Made by a program: the position numbers and the translations under genes. The notes under the pieces were generated by a model, which saw nothing but the letters and a program-made list of their open reading frames with translations, was not told the origin of the DNA and ran no database searches. Positions 1-11,457 of a stretch of 64,000 nucleotides of DNA are shown here, in pieces. This DNA is from Tachinus rufipes (taxonomy: Eukaryota > Arthropoda > Insecta > Coleoptera > Staphylinidae): positions 98,133,066 to 98,197,065 of the forward strand of contig OZ010746.1 in assembly GCA_963932245.1 (NCBI GenBank). The letters are read 5' to 3'. Positions within the stretch are counted from its first letter, which is position 1; every line of letters begins with the position of its first letter.

Positions 1-1990
1 TGTTGATTTATTTTATTCTGTTTTGTATTATGCAATTGATTGTTATGTACCTAAAAAAGTGTGGCATGACAACAACTTTCCTATTTGGTTTAGCAAGGAA
101 TTAATTTCACTTACTAAACTTAAAAAAATAGCACACAAACGATTTAAATCTTCAGAACTTCTTTCTGATTACAATGAATTTGATTCTCTTCGGACTTCAT
201 GTAAAAATCTGAACGCACGTCTTTACAAACAGTACATTTTACGCACCGAGAATAACATTCGGTCTAATCCAAAACATTTCTGGAGATTTGTAAATGAAGC
301 TAAGAAAACTAATGCTTTTCCAGCTACAATGTATTATGGTGATCAAACCTGTATTAATGGTGACGTTCTTGTAAACAAATTTGCAGATTTTTTCTCTTCC
401 GTTTATAATTCTCAAACTCATCCAACTCCATTGTTTAAGTTTGATAAAAATGTAATTCATACAAATTTCTCAGTCAGTTTACTAGATATTTTTAATGGAA
501 TTACAAGCCTTAAATCTAATCTTAGCACTGGACCTGACGGTATTCCTTCTATGCTCTTAAAGAATTGTATTTATTCAATTTCAAAACCATTACATTTACT
601 TTTTAACGCTTCATTAAATGAAACTAAATTTCCTGATGTATGGAAACAAACTTATATTATGCCATTGCATAAATCTGGTGCTAAAGAAAATATTACAAAT
701 TATAGAGGAATTTGCATTCAATCTGCTATCCCAAAATTATTTGATCAAATTATAACTGGTCAAATACGTTGGATGTGCAAAAGTATTTTAGTAGAAGAAC
801 AGCATGGGTTTCGTGAGGGTCGATCTACACTTACCAATCTACTTTCTTACGAAAATTACATCTTAAACGCATTTGAATGCAAAACTCAAGTTGACTCTAT
901 TTACACTGACTTTTCAAAGGCCTTTGATCGTGTGAGCCACAATATTTTGATTGCTAAGCTTCGTGCTTTGGGTTTTCATAATGCAGTGGTTGCTTGGTTA
1001 TCTTGCTTTTTGAAAAACCGAACGCAGTGTGTAAAAATCAATAACTTTCTTTCACAACCTATTTTAGTTCCATCAGGTGTTCCTCAGGGATCTCACTGCG
1101 GACCTATTTTATTTTTACTTTTTATCAATGATCTTTCTGACTGTATTAGTTCATCATCATTCCTATTATTTGCAGATGATTTAAAAATTTATAGAAGTAT
1201 TTTATCAATCGATGATTGTAATCTTTTACAACAAGATTTAGACTCTGTTAATGATTGGTGTCTTATTAATAACCTTTTGTTTAATGTAAATAAATGTTTT
1301 GCAATCAGTTTTAATAGAACGCTAAGCAAAATTTCGTACGATTATATTATCGATAACAAGGTGCTACAACAAGTGACACAAATTAAAGACTTGGGTGTAA
1401 TTTTCGATTTTAAACTTACGTTTGTTGAGCATATCAGCTACATGTGTAATCGTGCTATAAAAATGCTGGGGTTTGTATACAGGATGTCTGCTGATCTTTC
1501 TCCAAATACTCTTAAATTACTTTACTGTGCCTTGGTGCGTTCTCATTTAGAGTACGTTCCGTCAGTCTGGTGCCCTTTCTATGAAATCCATAGTCAGAAT
1601 ATTGAACGTGTTCAAAACAAATTTTTTCGCCTGTTGTCCTATAGATCTGGTATATTGTCGGTTAATTTTGATCGCAATTACATTTCTTCACTATACAATT
1701 TACCGTCACTAAAAGTTCGGCGCAAAAGATCAGATCTCTCATTTTTGCGTGGTCTAGTGATGTCTGAAGTAGACTGTCCTGAGTTACTTGAATCTCTTCC
1801 ATTCTACATTCCTATTAGTGAACGACGTACTAGGCAGACTTCATTATTTAGAGAATTTACACATTCTACTAATTATGGATTTCACAATCCTATTGGTAGA
1901 ATTTGTAGATTTGCAAACAGTCTAACAAACAATTTAAATTTTTTTTGTTCTAAATCTTTGTTTAAGATTCAATTGGGACATATTGATTAA
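1..1990 (+). CDS. Non-LTR retrotransposon ORF2, C-terminal part (reverse transcriptase), open at left edge
   Basis: Reverse transcriptase of a LINE of the Jockey/CR1 group, which would copy its own RNA at a nicked chromosomal site. The frame has no stop from base 2 to 1990, and the first possible start here (base 23) is TTG, so the real protein begins left of the window and the endonuclease domain is probably there. Counting from base 23: fingers motif near STGPDGIPS (about 166-175), HGFREGRST, motif A with DFSKAFDR (from 296), motif B GVPQGS (352-357), the catalytic FADD (383-386, bases 1169-1180), then DLGVIFD and a thumb/C-terminal region with LEYVPSVWCP. There is no RNase H domain and no zinc knuckle. 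The absence of any stop or frameshift suggests a young copy. Clade assignment is by eye only. Confidence 0.85.
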   Translation, partial: VDLFYSVLYYAIDCYVPKKVWHDNNFPIWFSKELISLTKLKKIAHKRFKSSELLSDYNEFDSLRTSCKNLNARLYKQYILRTENNIRSNPKHFWRFVNEAKKTNAFPATMYYGDQTCINGDVLVNKFADFFSSVYNSQTHPTPLFKFDKNVIHTNFSVSLLDIFNGITSLKSNLSTGPDGIPSMLLKNCIYSISKPLHLLFNASLNETKFPDVWKQTYIMPLHKSGAKENITNYRGICIQSAIPKLFDQIITGQIRWMCKSILVEEQHGFREGRSTLTNLLSYENYILNAFECKTQVDSIYTDFSKAFDRVSHNILIAKLRALGFHNAVVAWLSCFLKNRTQCVKINNFLSQPILVPSGVPQGSHCGPILFLLFINDLSDCISSSSFLLFADDLKIYRSILSIDDCNLLQQDLDSVNDWCLINNLLFNVNKCFAISFNRTLSKISYDYIIDNKVLQQVTQIKDLGVIFDFKLTFVEHISYMCNRAIKMLGFVYRMSADLSPNTLKLLYCALVRSHLEYVPSVWCPFYEIHSQNIERVQNKFFRLLSYRSGILSVNFDRNYISSLYNLPSLKVRRKRSDLSFLRGLVMSEVDCPELLESLPFYIPISERRTRQTSLFREFTHSTNYGFHNPIGRICRFANSLTNNLNFFCSKSLFKIQLGHID

Positions 1991-2130
1991 ATGTTATGTA
2001 TTTTATATTGTTTTTTATGTCAATCTTTTGCTTTTGTTTTTTATATATGTATTATATTGTTTATATTTATTGTATTTTTATGTAGATGTAAATGGTTTTA
2101 CTTACCGTAAATAAAGATTATTAAATTTGC
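1991..2130 (+). other. 3' UTR and end of the left-edge LINE
   Basis: T-rich untranslated tail after the RT stop codon, containing an AATAAA polyadenylation signal at 2110-2115. The element seems to end just beyond it, where the first units of the next tandem array begin. No long poly(A) run is visible, so the exact 3' end and target duplication are not resolved. Confidence 0.55.
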
Positions 2131-3480
2131 CCAAAAATATTCCAACTCAGATAACTATCAAAAAATCTGGTTATTATTTACTAAAAATCGGTCACAACTT
2201 GAACAAATTGTATCAAATCTGATTAATAATGTTTCAATTCAGCTATTTATAATGAGATTTGGCAATAATTTACAAATCATCGGCTTCAATTTGGACAAAC
2301 TGTAACAAATCCGGCCAAAAACAATCTAATGCATCTATTTATAAGATCATTTACAAAAAAATGCCACAAATTAACCAAATTATACAAAATCCGGTCAAAA
2401 AGTTTGCAATTGAGCTATGTATGATGAGCTCCGGGCATTATATACAAAATATCGGTTACATTTAAGACAAAGTGTATCAAATCCGGCCAAAAAGTTTCTA
2501 ATTCAACCACAATTTGAACAAATTGTATCAAATCCGGCCAAAAATGATCAATTTTAGCAATTTATAATAGGATCTGATCATTATTTACAAAAAATCTGAG
2601 ACAATTTAGACATATTAGATCAAATCCGACCAAAAACGTTCAAATTGAACTATTTATGATGACACGCCTCGGCCACAATTGGATCAAATCTGACAAAAAT
2701 ATGTTCCAGTTTAGTTATTATGAGATTTGGTCATTAATTATGAAAAAAAATCAGAAATTAGATAAATTGTACCAAATTCGGCCAGAAATGATGAATTTTA
2801 GCTATTTATGATAATATCCGGCTATTAATTACTAAAAATCCGGCCAAAATTATTTAAATTTATCTATTTATGATGAGATTCTGCCAAGTTTGGCCACAAA
2901 TTGTATAAAATCCGGCCAAAAATGATTCATTTAAAAAATTTATGATATGATTTAGTCATTATTTACAATAAAGCTGCCACATTTCAGACAAATTGTATTA
3001 AATCCGGCCAAAAATGATCTATATCAGCAACTTATGGTAAGATTTTGTCATGATTGACAAAAAATAGGTTACAATTTGGACAAATGGTATCAAATTAACT
3101 ACTATTTATGATGAAATTGTATCAAATTTGACAAAAAATGTTCCAATTCAATTATTTATGATAAGATCCGGCCATTATTTATGAAAAAATTTCTACAAAT
3201 TTTGTAAATTCTACCAAATTTGGCCAAAAATTAACCGTTTCAGCTTTTTATAATAAGATCCGGCCATTAATTATAAAAAATGACTGAAAATGTTTAAATT
3301 TAACTGTTAATAATGAGATTCTAAGAAGATCAACCACAACTTAGACAAGTTATATCAAATCCGGAATAATTTGAACAAATTTATGATGAGATTTTGAAAT
3401 TATCAACCACAATTTGGTCAAAATGTATCAAAATTGGCCAAAAATAATCCATTTCAGCAATTTAATATAATATTAAATGA
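2131..3480 (-). repeat. Degenerate tandem array, about 92 bp unit, word ATCCGGCCAAAAA
   Basis: Recurring blocks contain ATCCGGCCAAAAAT followed by TATTTATGATGAGAT. The core occurs at about 2309, 2389, 2481, 2532, 2624, 2910 and 3002; several spacings are exactly 92 bp, while others are shortened or lengthened by indels. Units are strongly diverged from each other, so the array is old. Read on the minus strand the core is TTTTTGGCCGGAT, the same word that builds the array at 17360-20980. No coding capacity. Confidence 0.75.
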
Positions 3481-3484
3481 CGCG

Positions 3485-4540
3485 TATATTTCCGCATATT
3501 TGGAAAAATGCGCGCAGGTGCTTTCGGGTTGGGTTGTTGATCGATATTGGTTTCATATGAGGTGAAGATGGTGTTTAAGCGGTTAGTTGCGTTGAGAAAT
3601 TTGTCTTTTTGCTGTCCTAAATTGGTTTGTAAGATAGTTGGGTTTGTAGCGGTTTAAGATCAATGGTGATCTAGTAGGATCTTTAGAGCTAGGAATGCTT
3701 GTTTGGTTGTATTATTTCAACAAATCAAGAATTTTGTACCGTGTAGTTTGAAATGTTGCAGTTTCAGCATAGTTTTTAACATATTCACGCATATATGGAG
3801 GAATTTGCGCAGCTGCTTCCGGGTCGTTGGTCGAGGTTTGTCTTGTAGAGCTATGAGCGCTTGCTTGGGCGCATTGTCCCAACAAATCAGGAGTTTTGTT
3901 TTTTGTTGCCCGCTTAGTTTCTTCCGGGTCGTTGGTTGGCAAACATGGTGTTAAAGCTGTTTTGAGCAATTTGATCTTTTGTTGATTTTAATCTGTAAAA
4001 TGGTCGGGCTTGGGGCAATTCAGAACTATTGTCTCAATAAATTTTTTGTTTTATGTAGGTTAGAAATCATACAGTTTTTAAGTTTTTTAAACATATTCTT
4101 GCATATACGGAGGAATTTGCGCAGTTGCTTTTGGGTTGTTGGTTGAGGTTTGTCCCGTAGAACTAGGAATGCTTGCTTGGCCGCATTGTCAAAACAAATC
4201 AGGAGTTTTGTTCTCTGTTGCCCGCTTAGTTTCTTGTGGGTCGTTGATCGTGGTTGATCTTGTATGAGGCAAAGATGTTATTAAAGCTATTAGTTGCATT
4301 GAGCAATTTGATTTTGTTTGTAAGATGATTGGGTTTTGGGCGATCTAAGATTAATGGTGATCTAGTAGAGTTTTTGGAACTTGAAACGCTTGATCTTTTG
4401 CTGATCTAAATCGGTCGGGTTTGGCTGTTAAGATTAATATTGATCTAATAGGGTCTTTGGAGCTAGGATCTTTTGCTTGGGAGTTTTGTCTCTTGTAAGT
4501 TAAAGAAGTTTTATATTTCCGTATATACGGAGGAAAGTTT
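3485..4540 (+). repeat. Tandem array of about 305 bp units
   Basis: A landmark of the type CATATACGGAGGAATTTGCGCAG recurs near 3785 and 4092, with more diverged forms near 3485 and 4515. Between landmarks a shared block is seen (AACAAATCAGGAGTTTTGTT, then TTGCCCGCTTAGTTTCTT). Spacings are about 300, 307 and 423 bp. It is G/T-richer than its neighbours. Short open frames on both strands follow the repeat and are not genes. Confidence 0.7.
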
Positions 4541-4689
4541 TTGGGTAATTAAATTTTTTTAGAAAGTTGGATTTTGTATGGAAATGACGTGTTTGTCTTT
4601 GACGTTTTAACCAAAATTGAACAAAACACTCTGATACAAGTAGAAACTATAACAGATAGAGTGATGCGAGCTCAGAAAAAATGCTTTTT

Positions 4690-5966
4690 TCAATTGTTCG
4701 GACACGGAGCACGTCGAAAGGGTTGAAAGGGTGGTTAGGAGAGCCCTGAATGCCGCTGACGACGTCGCGCCGATGCAAAGCGTGAGACCGTCTCGAATTA
4801 TTATACAAAGACCCAAAATTTGATCTGCTCCAGGCTCGGACGGAATTCCTAATAGAGCGCTAAAATGGTTTTTGCACAAAGCGATAGTGGTTCTCATCAA
4901 TATTGCTAATGCGATCCTTTGCACTGGTCATTTTCATACGGTTTGGAAAAGCTCAATTGTTATTAACATCCTAAAACCTGGAAAAGACCGGCGTTTTTCT
5001 CAAAACTACCGGCCTATCAGTTTACTATGCACCTTGAGTAAGGTCATAAAAAAAGCTATCTTAGTTATTATTTAGGATCACGTTGATTCAAATAATTTAC
5101 TTCCATCGCATCAGCACGGATTTTGTTGGAAACATTCTTTGGTCCACCAGTTAAATCGGGTGACTGATTTCATTGTGAAAGGTTTTAGGTTGAAAAAGGC
5201 TACAGGGATAGTCTTTTTTGACGTGGAAAAAGCCTTTGACAAAGTCTGGCATAAGGGTCTTCTCTACAAACTTTACAGTCAAAAATTTCTTCTACATCTT
5301 ATAAAGCTTATAGCTTCATATCTAAACCGTAAAACCTTGGCTGTTAGAATTTAGAAACACGTTTCAACCACGCGAAACATCACGGCAGGGGTTTCTCAAG
5401 ACTTTATTATTTCTCCGGTTCTTTTTAATCTCTTCGTTGCGGACATGCTTTCGGGATCGAAGCACGGGGTTAAAATGGCACAATACGCGGACGATACAGT
5501 GCTCTTGTACTCGTCAAGGTCACCTCTGGTGATCACCTCTAGGCTACAAAATGCTACCGACGATCTAAAATGCTGGTTAGATGACTGGCTAGTAAAGGTC
5601 AATCCGAAGAAAAGCGGAACGCACCTCATGATAACGTCTGCGATGCTGCGGTGGAATAGTGGTCTTTCTCTCCGGAATAAAGTCCGGTTATACACGTCTA
5701 CCATCAGACCCATGATGACGTACGCGTGTCCCGTCTGGAGAACCGCCGCAAATACTCATCTAGATAGGTTAGAATCGTTCCAAGGCACGACCTTGCGGTG
5801 GTTCACTAGAATTCCATGGTTTGTCCGAAATTGCGATATTCAAAGCAATCTCGGGGTTCCACTACTACGCAGACATATCAAAGCTTTGGCAGCAAAGTAC
5901 TTCGACAATCTCGCGGTTTATTTCAATCGGAAGTTTCGCGACACAAGCGCCCAGTTAATCAATTGA
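4690..5966 (+). pseudogene. Jockey-type LINE reverse transcriptase, broken copy
   Basis: One reading frame runs through the whole relic and shows, in order, APGSDGIPNRALKW (from 4827), NYRPISLLCTLSKV, HQHGF, VFFDVEKAFDKVWHKGLLYKL (motif A), a decayed motif B (GVSQDFIISPVLFNLF), the catalytic YADD in AQYADDTVLLYSS, then LRNKVRLYTSTIRPMMTYACPVW. The frame is interrupted by stops at 4821-4823 (TGA), 5073-5075 (TAG) and 5352-5354 (TAG). The family usually carries a YLGV-type segment between VNPKKS and the LRNKV motif; here about 50-60 codons are missing in frame. Gag and endonuclease are absent upstream. The wording of motifs closely matches the minus-strand relic at 33060-34140, so both probably belong to one family. 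Confidence 0.85.
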
Positions 5967-6201
5967 TTAACATTTCCTAAAACTCTTTTCCTCTTCCCTC
6001 AGCCTACAAGGCGCATATGTCTTCTCTTATTTTGACACTGTTTTGTCTATCAACCTCAACGGAAGGTTTATGAGCTTAAGGTCTTAAACTTCCAGGCATA
6101 TTACCGGGGGGAATTTAGGTGGTAGGCGCCTGCTTTTTGTGGGTGAATCCGACATTCAGTTTTTAGAAGTTTCTCCCCCCCCCCCAAGCCACACAAAAAA
6201 A
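5967..6201 (+). other. Probable 3' UTR of the Jockey relic
   Basis: More GC-rich than its surroundings, with an 11-base C run at 6175-6185 and a short A run at 6194-6201 that could be the remains of the poly(A) tail. Assigned to the relic by position and composition only. Confidence 0.4.
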
Positions 6202-6890
6202 ACTGGTTAAATTTATGATACTTTTTTGTTATTATTTTATTATGTCCTAGTTTATTCAAGTATGTCCAGTTGCCTTAGTAGACAAACTAATTATCCCAAT
6301 TCACATATCAAAATGTAGTTTTTTGATGATATGTGATTTCTTGATTAAATTTTGCCGGAAGCAAAACAAATGACTGCAAAAATGTCTTAAATTACTCTTT
6401 GGTAAAACATCAACTACTTCCGCCCTTCAATCCGCACCAAAAACCTACCTAAAAGTTAAAACCTTAACTGCAAATGCATTAAAAGCCAAGTAGAAGATCA
6501 TTAACCCGCTGGAAAGACAAAATAATAAAAATAGTTGATCATTCTCTACATGAGACATCAAACTGGCATAAAAAGTAAAAGTCCGAACAAACTCAAGCAT
6601 AGTGCTACAAAATCCTCCCAAAAGATATAAAGACCGAGAAAAGATGTGTTATTTTGGATTTTTGTAAACAATAGTATATAGTGTTATTAAAGGCCAAAAA
6701 AAAAGGCTTTAGAAGCACGAACGAGCAAAGCACGAGTTACACTCAATATTTTTTTGCCTGTCCCAATTTTCAGCCCGCATTTTAGGGCCAAAACTTTTTT
6801 TTGGTAGAGGCAAACATAAAACTATATAAGCATTTTTAAAATTTGATTAGTTTTGCTATTTTACTAGCTAAATATTTAAATCTGAAAAGT
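6202..6890. other. No recognisable feature
   Basis: AT-rich sequence between two Jockey-type pieces. I see no open frame of useful length, no repeat unit and no RNA gene. It may be decayed retrotransposon sequence. Confidence 0.4.
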
Positions 6891-6897
6891 TTATTTG

Positions 6898-7190
6898 CTA
6901 CAATGATTGTTTTCTTGAGTTTAAAGTTGAAGTTCCCAACAATGATTGTGGGTTAGATAAGACTGATTTGAAATTCGCCGTTTCGATTTGGTTACTCGGG
7001 CTGAGGTAACCAGATGCGATTTTTAATGTCCCTAAGCCGTGCCCATTGACCACTATCGCATTTGATTCTAGAGAGACTAGCTTGGGAGTGTCGACCTCGG
7101 AGTGGTCCAATGATCTTTTTGCAAAGATCAAAGTCTCGTGCTTTAGTCTAATTCCCGACGACCCATAATAAAGTAAAATTATTCGGTTGT
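6898..7190 (-). pseudogene. Jockey-type ORF2 endonuclease fragment
   Basis: Minus-strand frame reading GIRLKHETLIFAKRSLD, then TPKLVSLESNAIVVNGHGLG and KIASGYLSPSNQIE, which fits the first half of an apurinic-type endonuclease of Jockey elements, where this segment lies between the N-terminal Asn motif and the GDFN motif. It stops before GDFN; the end reads NPQSLLG and then leaves the family pattern. It lies downstream of the gag relic on the same strand, as ORF2 should follow ORF1. The RT that should come next is absent, so the copy is broken at about 6890. Confidence 0.6.
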
Positions 7191-7264
7191 CTCAACGATT
7201 GGGTGGGACTCTCACCCTCTGGCATTCCAGAAACAAACACAAAGTAATAGTTCCTCGTTAGCCA

Positions 7265-8751
7265 TTACTGATTCTGAAGAAGAGACGCCATGATTTTATT
7301 TTGAAAATTGTTGAAGTCGTTCAACAGAGCGACTATCCTATCATCTTGGCTCACAACCGGATGAATTGCCGGTAGAGCGACCGCGTTAGCGAAAGATTTG
7401 CCCGTGACAACTTCAGGTTTGCGCGGACCTGCGGGCTTAGTAGATGACTGAGCCGGAGCCGGAGCGGCCGCGGGAGTCGAAGAGGCTGATTTATTTGCCT
7501 TGCCGTGCGAGGCCATAAAATTGGCGGGGTGCGGACTTGCGAAATGAGCACATTTTGGAGGTGTGTTTTTGGGGCAGACCATCGATTGATGGGGCCCGGA
7601 ACAGATGCGACAAACAGGCGCCTTAGAAAAACTACGTTTAGCCGTGTGGCTCAAACGTTGGCATTTGTGGCATTGAGGAATGCCACCACCACGTTTTTTA
7701 GGTTCAACTGAGACCTTGAGGCCTAGGAGTTCTTTCAACCCCATAATTTCAAATGATTTGGTGCCTTTAGGAAGCTGCACCAAAACCAAGCTAAGCCTAA
7801 CGTGCTTGGAAGGGGAGAACCTCAGATCGACGAGAGCCTGACCCACGTCCTGCTCCGTAAAACATTCAGCAACGTGTTGGATGACAATTTTTAAACATTT
7901 CTCCTCGGCGGTTGACCAAGTGTGGAAGCCTACACCTGCTCATTTGAGGTAGACAGTTTCCTTTCTGTAGTCTTTAGAGGTGACTGGCGCCATGCGAATA
8001 CCCTCTTGAGTAGTACGCGATGAAAGAATAACCACTCGGTTATCTTTAAACCATTTATAGGTTGCCGGGTATTTGCTTTTGTTAGTCAATACAAAAGCCG
8101 GCGGACAAAACTTAGATGAGTAATTGATCGCGGAGGTGTCAGCGGGGGGATGGATTTTGTCATTAACCATAAGGCCTTTGCTGTCGTGGTTGAGGTCTGC
8201 GGCGGTTGTGGCCTGAAGGGCCGGCAAGAGAAGCCGCTGATGGCTCATTACCAGTGGCTGATGGCTAATTACCAGTGGCTGATGGCTCATTACCAGTGGC
8301 TGAAGACCTTATTAAAGGAGGAAAAGACTCACCCGTCATCCTGCTCCGTTTGGCGGTCTTCTTCTTTTTTTTCCTTCCAACCTCGGTGAAGCCATCCTTT
8401 TCATCGGAAGTTGGGGGCGGGGCATCGGATGCACGGACCGCTGTTAAAACGTCGGCTGCAACTTTGACACGAAGTCGGCAAGAATCTGAAATGAGGAAGA
8501 TATATCCATGATCCTCTGATTTAGACTTACGATTGTGGCCGCCATAGAGGCCATCTGGCCTCTCATCCTTTGGACTTGGCGGGACAGGGTAGCCACTCTG
8601 GCGTTGGTACCAGGTTTATCTCTCGCTTGGGATTTCTTCTTCTTGGTCTTCTTATCCTGGGATAAGAAGCCAGCCGGGACGTCTCGGCTTCCTTATTCAT
8701 GGTTGCGGATTCCAGCTGCTGCTCCGGCACGGGTGCCATTGCAGCAGCCAT
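7265..8751 (-). pseudogene. Jockey-type ORF1 (gag-like) with zinc knuckles, broken
   Basis: Nucleic-acid binding ORF1 protein, which in intact elements coats the LINE RNA. The N-terminal piece (8751-8563) starts at an ATG and is Pro/Arg/Lys-rich; it is out of frame with the rest, so at least one frameshift lies between. From 8290 one frame runs to 7265 with a single TGA at 7942-7940: it holds FVLTNKSKYPATYKWF and IVIQHVAECFTEQDVGQAL, typical of the RNA-binding region, then the knuckles. Knuckle 1 (CHKCQRLSHTAKRS) has lost its last Cys to Ser, knuckle 2 (CRICSGPHQSMVC) is complete, knuckle 3 (CAHFASPH) has lost its second Cys to Phe. A Pro/Ala-rich tail follows. Probably the ORF1 of the same copy as the endonuclease fragment at 6898-7190. 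Confidence 0.8.
8236..8298. repeat. Three 21-bp tandem units inside the gag relic
   Basis: Units at 8236-8256, 8257-8277 and 8278-8298 share GCTGATGGCT-ATTACCAGTG; the middle unit differs by one base. The unit length is a multiple of three, so it would add seven residues per copy without shifting frame. Confidence 0.9.
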
Positions 8752-8799
8752 TGACCACTGACATACAAGTCGGCTGCTGGCAGTCGACTGAATTTAACC

Positions 8800-11455
8800 A
8801 GTAAACTACATGAACAACTTTTATACAAGTAGCGTTTCAGTATAAATGGAGATTAGTTACTTTAAGTTTAGGGAATGTTCTAAAACTACGAGCAGAACTC
8901 ACGCAATTTAACATATTTTTAAAATCGGTTTTTTGCATGGTTTAGAGTTAGAGAATGAAATTGAAATTTTAATTAATGCAACAGCAATACCAAACCGGGT
9001 TAGGCTACAAATTTTGACTTTTGTTTTTGAAAATCTTACTAAAAACTAAAAGCTCTGTTCTCTTCCACTACTTGCTTAATTTCATATATTTTATTAGTTT
9101 TAAATAATTTCAGTAATAAATCGCAAGCGAATTAAAATGATATTTTATTATATTGAAACAAATAGCCTCTAAAAATAAATTGCCAGCTATTTATATAGTA
9201 TAAAAAACGCAATGGCTCTTACAGCTATCATTTAAGGATGAAAAAATATATAGTGGGCACATTAAACTATCGTCACAGTTCAATTAGCGCATAATCATCG
9301 CTCCCACAAATTGTCCTTGCTTTGTCTGACGATATAACAATCATCCATCTGAATTACATATAATCGCGTATAAAATTTTATACATGCAATGGTCCGATAG
9401 CGTTGGCAACTAATCCATTTTCCTTATAAATTTTTTCTTCGTTTCCGCGAACGTTTCGGCCGAATAAAAACGGGGCTATAATATGCGATAATAAAGCCCG
9501 TTATAATAAAACTATACATCATAAAGACACGGGATCATTAGGTTGTGCCATTTTTAGTACGCAAATAAACTTACAAACGACTTTTTAAGAACGCCCCCCA
9601 CTGAAACCCCCAACCATTTGTCAAGTTATCATTTGCCATGAATCTTCGCGCGTTTGATGATACCCATTAGTATATTTTTTCCTTCGTCTTCTTCAGGGTA
9701 GATTGAAATGAAATCAATATTGGATGAACGGATCCCCAGCATACATGCATGCATCCATCACGGCCAATGTATATGTCTTGCAGGTTGAGTATTCCCTAAA
9801 GGCTTACCCCTGGATGTAGTTTGATTGAAATTAGGGTAGAAAGGGATGATTCTTGATTATAATCCTAATTTTAAGATGTCGAGAAGGGAGATGCTTGACA
9901 CGCCTGTAAATTTATACACTTTAAGCGAAGAGACAACATTATTTGAATATCATTATTGTTTTTATTGCGAGCGAGTCTCGTTATCTATCCCCAATTATGT
10001 TGCGTAATAACGCGAAATTGCCTTTCATCAGGCGAGTCGCGCTCCTAAATTTAAATTGAACTTGATGCGGAGGAATAAAAAAAAGGGCGCGAGAGATGTA
10101 TATCGCGCAATGGGATGTTTATTACATCGCATTGTTAACTTAACGCTGCAGCGACGTAAAGTGAATAATGTCCATATCCGTAAAATCCTCGAATCAATTT
10201 AAAACATTTATTTTTTGAATAATACTATTGTGTTCTATATTAGGTAAATATAATATAAATTGTATGGAGTTACACGGGGTAAATATACTTCAGCAAACTT
10301 TTCTCATTAACGCTTTTACATGGTGTCGCCACATCATTACGATTTGTTCATCTTATTTTTGTTTTAAATTTAAATTACTTTTCGCTTGCTGCCATCGCCG
10401 TCTCCACCGCTCCACTATTATTAAAATCACCTTATATTAACCTGTCATGAGCAGCGAAAAAGTTACTTACAATATCATGTAACAAAATAGAAATGATTAG
10501 ATTTACATTTTCAAATATATATTTGAGTGTTAGAAATGGCAATGCCTTATGTTGCATGCATTTATGATTATGCAAGTCGGTTTATTTATGAGGAGCATAG
10601 TCGAGCTATTTCATTTATACATTGCAAATTGATCCATAATTCTCGCATTTTACTAAAAGCATTTGGAAGACGTAAAATGGTTTATGTGCCAACTTTTTTA
10701 TTCCTTTATATTTAACCTATTATTATTATTGCATTTTGTTTAAAGGCTTCTGTTAATAAAAAGTTGTGAATTACAATTGATTGAATTATTAAACTTGTGT
10801 TTCAGGGTATGCACCTTTGTCAGTGCATGTCTTGAAATACTAGTGTCTTATGAAATACAGAGAAATAGTTTGCACAATTTGAAGGCTAACAATTTTAAAA
10901 TTCAAAGCATATTGTAATTAAATTAAATTAAAAAAAGTACTTATAGTAGGCTTTATAATAGTTTAAAGATTTAGAAAGCTTTAAAGACTTTAAAAGAAAC
11001 TTAGCTTGGCCTAAATGTTGTTATTACCTTATTTGCTCTGGTAACAAATGAATTTTACAAAGATTGTAGAAGAATTTAAGATGACTTTGGTTAGCGATGA
11101 ATTTTGTCATATATATAATCTACAAATTCTTATACCGTTAGGTGTCCTCAACATCTAACAGGCACACCAAGTCACAGAGAAGACATGTGTATGTTTGGTT
11201 GCTTATATGAGGTAACGGATCAATTGGAAAGAACGCTACGCTCTGCATCACTTTGTTGGTCACCCTTCTAAGTCTTCCTCGCTGAGAGGCCGTTGAAATC
11301 TAAGTAATAGTTGGTTTCATTTTACTGACGTTATTTCATTTTTATGAAAACACCAATGAAAGTCGTAGCAATCAGAATACGACTTTAAGGGTCCCAGAAT
11401 ACTTTAGAATGAATATCTTTAATAAAATTATAGATATTACAAAAATTACCTTAAT
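8800..11455. other. Unique sequence, no gene recognised
   Basis: Mixed composition with GC islands near 9420-9480 and 10010-10160, no tandem repeat, no frame above about 70 codons that looks like protein, no tRNA-like pair of boxes. It could be intronic or intergenic host DNA. Nothing in it can be named from sequence alone. Confidence 0.5.
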
Positions 11456-11457
11456 TT

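Noticed and set aside
4607..4924. Minus-strand frame of 105 codons
   Set aside because: It overlaps the plus-strand Jockey RT relic, whose motifs are clear; the minus frame has none.
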